From contig NHZP01000005.1 in NCBI GenBank assembly GCA_003313425.1, positions 186,001-250,000 of the forward strand: a DNA stretch of 64,000 nt, read 5' to 3'. The DNA is from Pseudopyrenochaeta lycopersici. Its lineage: Eukaryota > Ascomycota > Dothideomycetes > Pleosporales > Pseudopyrenochaetaceae. Shown in pieces: positions 59,246-64,000 of the stretch. Made by a program: the position numbers and the translations under genes. Below the pieces are notes generated by a model. The model saw only the letters and a program-made list of their open reading frames with translations. It was not told where the DNA came from and made no database searches. Numbering within the stretch: position 1 is the stretch's first letter; each line of letters starts with the position of its first letter.

Positions 59246-60815
59246 TCATTTATGACTGTATGCAGTTACACGATTCAGCCTTCGTCGAATTTCTTCCCTT
59301 GCATTTGGTGCCCGCTCACCTGGACCCGACGGACTAACATCCATGTGCGACTGATTGTGGAGATTACCAACGGACAGATCGAGGTTGCCCATGTGTGGTA
59401 CACCACCAAGGTCCGGCCCCGCGTTGAGAAAAGGTGACGGCGGGAGGTCGGCAAGGTTTAAGTTAGGGGAAATGCCTTCCATAAGTGCTGGATCTACTGG
59501 CATATCATAATCGTTGTTTGAAGCATACTGGGGGAATGGATTGTGGTGCTGTGCAGCCTCGATTCGCAGTTGGTTGCTTGGCGAGTCCGGCCGATTCGGC
59601 GGCTGAATCGGCGGGAACTGATTGGGAGGAGTTGGCGTAAGAGGGGATTGTGCAGTAGTAGGTTGCAGAAGTCCTGATCGAGCTTGATTCTGATTCTGGC
59701 GCATTGCTGACAGGCCTTTATTCATCTCGCTACATTCGGGACAATTACGGATGACCTGACTGACAGTCTCTTTGATGCGCACCCAATGGTAGAGTTCTGC
59801 AATGGCTGCGGTAGTCTTGTTTATGCCGCCATGTGATTTGTGGTGGACGTCACGCGCAATCTCGTACTGTTGCTGAGGATCCGCGATAACTTCCTTGCCC
59901 TTGAGCCACAGTTTCTCTGGCTCCTCGTCTTTTGCAGGTGTGAGCTTGTAGTGCGTTGCTGCACTACGAAGACGGCTTTTCTCGGCCCTGTCAGCGCCGT
60001 TGGGGTATTTACCGTTCTTGAGGTAGAAGCGAATCTTGTCAAAGCGCTCTTCTGACACGAAATCATCATCTTGACCCAGGTCGCGGCCGTAGATGATAGC
60101 ATCGACCAGCTCGCCTGGATATGACTTGAGATTCCCGCAGCCCTTGACACGACCAATGCGCTTGAAACCAAGCGCATCCCATATCCGGCAAGAGGCCACG
60201 TTAGTCTCGTAGACGAGGTTGAAGACAGAGTATGTGTACCCCTAGCAAAGTTAGCGCAAGCTCATATAAACAGACGGAAATGCTGACCAGCTTTGGTGCC
60301 CAATCCAAGTACGTTTCGCCCATCAAACGGCCGACGCCCCGATTACGTGACGCATCCGTGACTAGGAAGCCACCATTACAGACATGACTGGATCGACCCG
60401 GATAGTTCGGCTTGATGTAGAAGCTTCCCAGGCACTCCCTCTCCCAATCACAGCCTCTCCGCGCCATCTCATGCAATTCTCTTCCGTCCTGAATCTCGCC
60501 TAAGAGCATGATCGCCCCAAAGACTCCAAACCAGTACGGCCCAAAGTTCTCCAGTGCCAGCGGCTCGACCATTGGGTACGTGTCCCCCTTCTCAATCTCG
60601 CGACCCAATTGGTCACAAAGATATGCCAGCAGCGTCAGTGGCACTTGATTTGGCGCAGAGAAGGGTATTATCGTCGCAGTGGTAACGCGATCGCGGAGGG
60701 TGACTTGACATGGCGCGATGCCGACCGGCAGCGGGCCGCCAGGAGGAGGGTAAGGAATGTCGCCCGAGGTCCTATATATGACGGGCGCAGTTGGATCGTC
60801 TAGCATTGCAGGCAT
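59246..60815 (-). CDS. Spt10-like GNAT acetyltransferase with integrase-type zinc finger
   Basis: Exons 60288-60815 and 59246-60241, 507 residues; the 46-bp phase-0 intron joins ...DWAPKL|GYTYSVF.... The N-terminal half is a GNAT fold with the acetyl-CoA loop RNRGVGRLMGETY and the later strand-helix DALGFKRIGRVKG. The C-terminal half has an HHCC zinc finger, HHKSHGGINKTT ... CPECSEM, of the kind found in retroviral and Ty3 integrases. This pairing is known from yeast Spt10, a sequence-specific activator of core histone genes whose DNA-binding finger resembles foamy-virus integrase. A Pro/Gln/Asn-rich tail follows. The start is the first ATG; in the same frame a GTG lies 7 codons upstream at 60836 and an extra 5' exon is possible. 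Confidence 0.85.
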
Positions 60816-61427
60816 GGCGGGCGACTGAGGTGGCACTGCCTGTGGTCACTATCTGGCGGTTAGTCTTGGGCAATCAAATGTTCTAGTCATGCCGACAAGG
60901 TGAAAAGCCTGCAGCGCGGGCATAGCTCCACCACAAGCGCGCATACACCACATCATTCTATCTGGGCGTGACATGGGCCGTGATTACAAAAGCATGATGA
61001 GGATGTAGAGCTTACAGTTCAGTGCCAGAACGATCCTAGGGATAGTCAAGCAGGATGAGAGATACTGCCGTGATGGTGGGCGCGCGGTATGCGCGGCCGG
61101 AATAGCAGCGAGCCCCGCTAAGTGTTCGGCTATTCAGCCAATCACAGTAGAGTACCTTTGGTCGTTCTTCAGTAGAGACCCCGTTTGGCATCCGGCGTTT
61201 TATGGTGATAGTGTGTTGGGACTTTGTTCTTGAGGATCACTGCCACTTCTGGTCTGCAGTCGGTTGAAGCATGTTCTACATCACCGAGCTTGTGTGGCGT
61301 CATACACCAAGGCTATTGTGATTACGCCTCAGCTCATGACTTGCTCAATATCCTTTCATTCCATTGCTTGACGTATGATAACTAACTTCCCAAATGCATC
61401 ACGTCAAGAGAATGTCCTCACTTTCAT
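60816..61427. other. Intergenic between two minus-strand genes
   Basis: 612 bp with the Spt10-like promoter. No gene or repeat recognised. Confidence 0.45.
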
Positions 61428-62171
61428 CTACTCGAGTTCAGGAACAACCTTCTCAAGCCACACGCACAAGTCTCTCAATTCAGCGGCGCCCATAGCATGA
61501 GCCATGCCTTCATACTCCTTCAATGTGACAAACTCCTCTTTGACCCCAAAACCATAGAGGGACTCGTAACACATTCGATGATACCGCTTAGGCACAAGTC
61601 TATCGCCTGTGCCTCTGGCAAGGAAAATCTCAACGTTGTCGTTGATCTCCTTCGGCAGCCCGGCTTCATCTCTAAGCGCGGGAACTCTCTCCGGCAATGG
61701 CAAATAGCCTGATAGACCTACTATGCCTCCCAGCTTCCCAGCATATTTCGATACCAGTCCGGTGAGAAGGGCCATGACATGGCCTTGGGAGAAGCCTCCA
61801 AGAATAATCCTTTTCTCTGGCACGCCCTGGCTTACTAGGTCATCGATCAGTGTAGTCAGATAAGCCACTGTAGTCATCATGCCCTCCTCATCCTCGTCAT
61901 CTTCAAGCTCTGGCCGTGATGGTGGGTAGGGTGAGAGATTTGTTGGCATATACCATGCGTTCATTGCCAAGTCGCGATTCTCCAGTGCAGTCGGGAGAAC
62001 CCATTGCATGTGTGGCAGCTTATCAGCGGCTTGGAACTGGCGAGCAATATTTTCTACACCCTCTGCATCATCGCCTAAGCCATGCACGAAGATGAAGGCT
62101 GCAGAGTTAGACTTGTCGGCTGGTGGTGATGAGGGTTGGATTATGATAGGCGGTATCCTTTCAGTCGACAT
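61428..62171 (-). CDS. Acyl-protein thioesterase 1
   Basis: Intronless, 247 residues. This alpha/beta hydrolase removes palmitate from cytoplasmic proteins such as Ras and G-alpha subunits. The oxyanion/lid segment FIFVHGLGDDAEG, the nucleophile elbow GFSQGHVMAL (Ser at about residue 147), the acid in GTGDRLVP and the base in EGMAHAM are all in place, so the Ser-Asp-His triad is complete. The acidic insert ELEDDEDEEGM near residue 90 is typical for fungal members. The start MSTERIPPIIIQPSS fits the family. It is head-to-head with the zf-HIT gene over 324 bp. Confidence 0.95.
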   Translation of the reverse strand: MSTERIPPIIIQPSSPPADKSNSAAFIFVHGLGDDAEGVENIARQFQAADKLPHMQWVLPTALENRDLAMNAWYMPTNLSPYPPSRPELEDDEDEEGMMTTVAYLTTLIDDLVSQGVPEKRIILGGFSQGHVMALLTGLVSKYAGKLGGIVGLSGYLPLPERVPALRDEAGLPKEINDNVEIFLARGTGDRLVPKRYHRMCYESLYGFGVKEEFVTLKEYEGMAHAMGAAELRDLCVWLEKVVPELE

Positions 62172-62495
62172 CTTCGCGTGAGCAGTGACTCATGTGACGG
62201 GACAGCGATTGACAGGTCTGCTTTGGAAGTTTCACAGTGGTTTGCTCAGTTGCAAAATGGTGTGAAAAACAGTGGTAGTCTAACTAACACCATATTTGTG
62301 CCTTGCTTTTCAGCTTTGGCGACACGCTCGCGAATTGAAACAATTCCAAATGGTCGCTGTACCCCGCAACAGCATCCAGAACGCGGCGTCACGACAGGCG
62401 CGTCTGCACGTGGTCGGCTAATTTACCAAACTCCGCAAACTCCGTTGAGCCCATAGCTGATCGTCTGCCGACAAACTGCTCCAACACTCCACAAC
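62172..62495. promoter_or_regulatory. Divergent promoter, thioesterase / zf-HIT gene
   Basis: 324 bp between two start codons, short enough for shared regulation. No specific site recognised. Confidence 0.5.
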
Positions 62496-63266
62496 ATGCC
62501 GCACGTCGAGGTTCTCCCAAATTCAGCTGCGGCGATTGCGCCAGGCTGGACTTATGTCGTCGACACGGGCTACGACCCCTCAAAAGTCGCCATCAACCCC
62601 AAAAATAAAAAGCGCGCCGCCAACCAGCCAGGCGGCCTGCGCAACGAGAATGAGCTTTCAGCGCGACAGCAGACGGCGATCGCGCGACGCATAGCAGAGC
62701 TAGATAGAGACAACGATCCGAAGCAGGTCATTACAATCCCCGGGAAGCCATCGGTGCCGAAGACGCAGAATGCGAGAAGAATCATCCAGTACCAGAGACA
62801 GATCAAGCACTGGCTCGATGATGAGGAGGCGCAACTTGCACAGCAACTGCAGGCTCCCCCGCCACGAAGTGCAGCAGCACAAGCGCTCAGAAAACAGAGC
62901 ACCTTGGCTTCGGCCCCGGCTACTCCTCGAGAAGCAACCCCAGGCCCAGCACCGTTCGGCGTCACAACTACCCAACCTACGCCACGGCTAGATACCGCCT
63001 CTAGCGACGACGCGCTCCTCTCTATTGATCAATCCATGCCACCGCCACTTAAACCTGGAGAGCTCGAGGCTCTCCTCGCTGCTCCACCTTTGTCATATGC
63101 TGCATCGCATGCTGCGCCAACACCTGCAGGTGGACCGCCACAACGGCAATTCTGTGATAATTGTGGTTACTGGGGGCAGATCAAGTGTCGCAAGTGCGGA
63201 GCAAGGGTGTGTGGGCTGGAGTGCAAAGACGCGCATGAGGCTACGAGGTGCTTAAAATGGGTATGA
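62496..63266 (+). CDS. zf-HIT protein, Vps71/ZNHIT1-like SWR1 subunit
   Basis: Intronless, 256 residues. The C-terminus is a HIT-type zinc finger, FCDNCGYWGQIKC followed by RKCGARVCGLECKDAHEATRC, with the expected Cys/His pattern. The N-terminal SNAPIN-like region VLPNSAAAIAPGWTYVVD, then KRAANQPGGLRNENE and ARRIAELDRDND match the Vps71/ZNHIT1 group rather than other HIT proteins (Bcd1, Hit1). Vps71 is part of the SWR1 complex, which exchanges H2A.Z into nucleosomes. A Pro/Ala-rich linker of about 90 residues separates the two conserved ends. Confidence 0.9.
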   Translation: MPHVEVLPNSAAAIAPGWTYVVDTGYDPSKVAINPKNKKRAANQPGGLRNENELSARQQTAIARRIAELDRDNDPKQVITIPGKPSVPKTQNARRIIQYQRQIKHWLDDEEAQLAQQLQAPPPRSAAAQALRKQSTLASAPATPREATPGPAPFGVTTTQPTPRLDTASSDDALLSIDQSMPPPLKPGELEALLAAPPLSYAASHAAPTPAGGPPQRQFCDNCGYWGQIKCRKCGARVCGLECKDAHEATRCLKWV

Positions 63267-63419
63267 AGGCATGCAGAAGTCAAGGACTCGTTTTAGATCT
63301 TACAGGCGTCAGGCGAGAACAATAGGTTCACACGATACCCAAGGCATTAATTTATCTACTCAGGAGTACAGTCTCCTTTTTTGGCGCACGCGTTTTCCGG
63401 CCTAGTACATCTTTTGCGC

Positions 63420-64000
63420 TCAATACTTGAATGACTCACCTACAAGCTCCTCGCTCAGCTTCCAGAGTTTCTCAATATCATCTGGGTTGCTTGCGGTTGC
63501 CTGCATATCATCAGACAAGTTCCCGTTCTCGAGGTATGCGCCATTATGGCCATCCAGTCTCGAATCAAACGCAGCAACAACATGCGTAGCAGCGCACTCA
63601 TCGAGGGTCTTGAGATCTAGCTCACGGTCCCAACCGTTTGCCTTATCCTTGGCCTCTACACAAGAAATTAGTGCTCGCTCCTACTCAAATCAGGGAATTC
63701 ACTTACGCAAAGCCGCCAGATCTGCCTCGGCCCACTCATGTTGAACCAATGACGTCCCAAAAGTCACTCCTGGGTGGAGGCTGTATGACTTTAATCCCTT
63801 CTTCCCCAACTTCTCGCTTAGCGCCTTTGAAAACAAGATGTTCGCCGTCTTACTCTGCCCATATGCTTCCCACTGTTCATACACTTTGCCATCCTGGAAA
63901 TTCACATCATCGAAGCGTACGCCACCGAAGCGATGTCCATCGCTAGACACGTTGACGATCCTGGGTGACTTGGAGGCGAGAATCTTCGGCATGATGAGAT
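63420..64000 (-). CDS. Short-chain dehydrogenase/reductase, 5' part outside the window
   Basis: Last two exons: 63707 to beyond 64000, and 63420-63655, with a 51-bp GT-AG intron. The visible part has the SDR active-site serine region (RIVNVSSDGHRF) and the YGQSKTANILF motif carrying the catalytic Tyr-x3-Lys. SLHPGVTFGTSL follows. This pattern is that of retinol dehydrogenase/WW-oxidoreductase-like SDRs with NADP(H). The cofactor-binding glycine motif and the start lie beyond the right edge. The C-terminus has an acidic helical extension (DDIEKLWKLSEELVGESFKY). It converges with the zf-HIT gene over 153 bp. Confidence 0.93.

Overview
This looks like nuclear DNA of a filamentous ascomycete, probably a Dothideomycete such as a Pleosporales species (the lineage is inferred). 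The reasons are: short introns (46-184 bp) with GTATGA/GTAAGT donors, CTAAC-like branch sites and YAG acceptors; heavy repeat-induced point mutation (RIP: C-to-T and G-to-A, mostly at CpA) confined to transposons; Ty3/Gypsy chromoviruses and a Fot1/pogo-like transposon; and typical ascomycete single-copy genes. I see no rRNA, tRNA, CRISPR or viral locus.

Layout. About 0.43-20.4 kb is a three-level nest of RIP-degraded Ty3/Gypsy retrotransposons. The oldest element, C (minus strand), is interrupted by A (plus strand, a close relative of C). A is interrupted by B (minus strand, a different family). The insertions of A and B are each proved by matched LTRs (434 bp and 250 bp) and intact 5-bp target-site duplications. 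Both A and B carry a decayed extra reading frame beyond pol on the opposite strand. From 20.4 to 37 kb there is a gene-poor accessory stretch. It holds a secreted beta-propeller protein, an ATP-grasp (D-Ala ligase-like) gene with a 2.77-kb RIP-mutated Fot1-like transposon lodged in its first intron, a 1,632-residue NRPS-like enzyme laid out like epsilon-poly-lysine synthetase (adenylation domain, carrier domain, then six membrane spans around three beta-helix modules), and an ankyrin-type pseudogene.

From 37 to 64 kb the window is an ordinary gene-dense fungal chromosome arm. In order: a con-10/KGG stress protein built from repeated exons (-), uracil-DNA glycosylase (+), a BTB protein (+), a flavin monooxygenase (-), ureidoglycolate lyase (-), eIF2A (+, with a probable GC-AG intron), a GCNA-like SprT protease (-), mitochondrial aconitase (-), a Bud20/ZNF593-like ribosome factor (+), Mog1 (+), a zinc alcohol dehydrogenase with a C-terminal frameshift (-), an Spt10-like acetyltransferase with an integrase-type zinc finger (-), an acyl-protein thioesterase (-), a Vps71/ZNHIT1-like SWR1 subunit (+) and the 3' part of a short-chain dehydrogenase (-).

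How it fits together: the window is a boundary between a transposon-dominated, RIP-mutated compartment and a conserved housekeeping compartment, with lineage-variable genes lying in between. Housekeeping genes cover translation (eIF2A, Bud20-like), DNA repair (UDG, GCNA-like), chromatin (Spt10-like, Vps71), nuclear transport (Mog1) and primary metabolism (aconitase, ureidoglycolate lyase). Exon structures were inferred by eye from splice consensus, reading-frame closure and family conservation.
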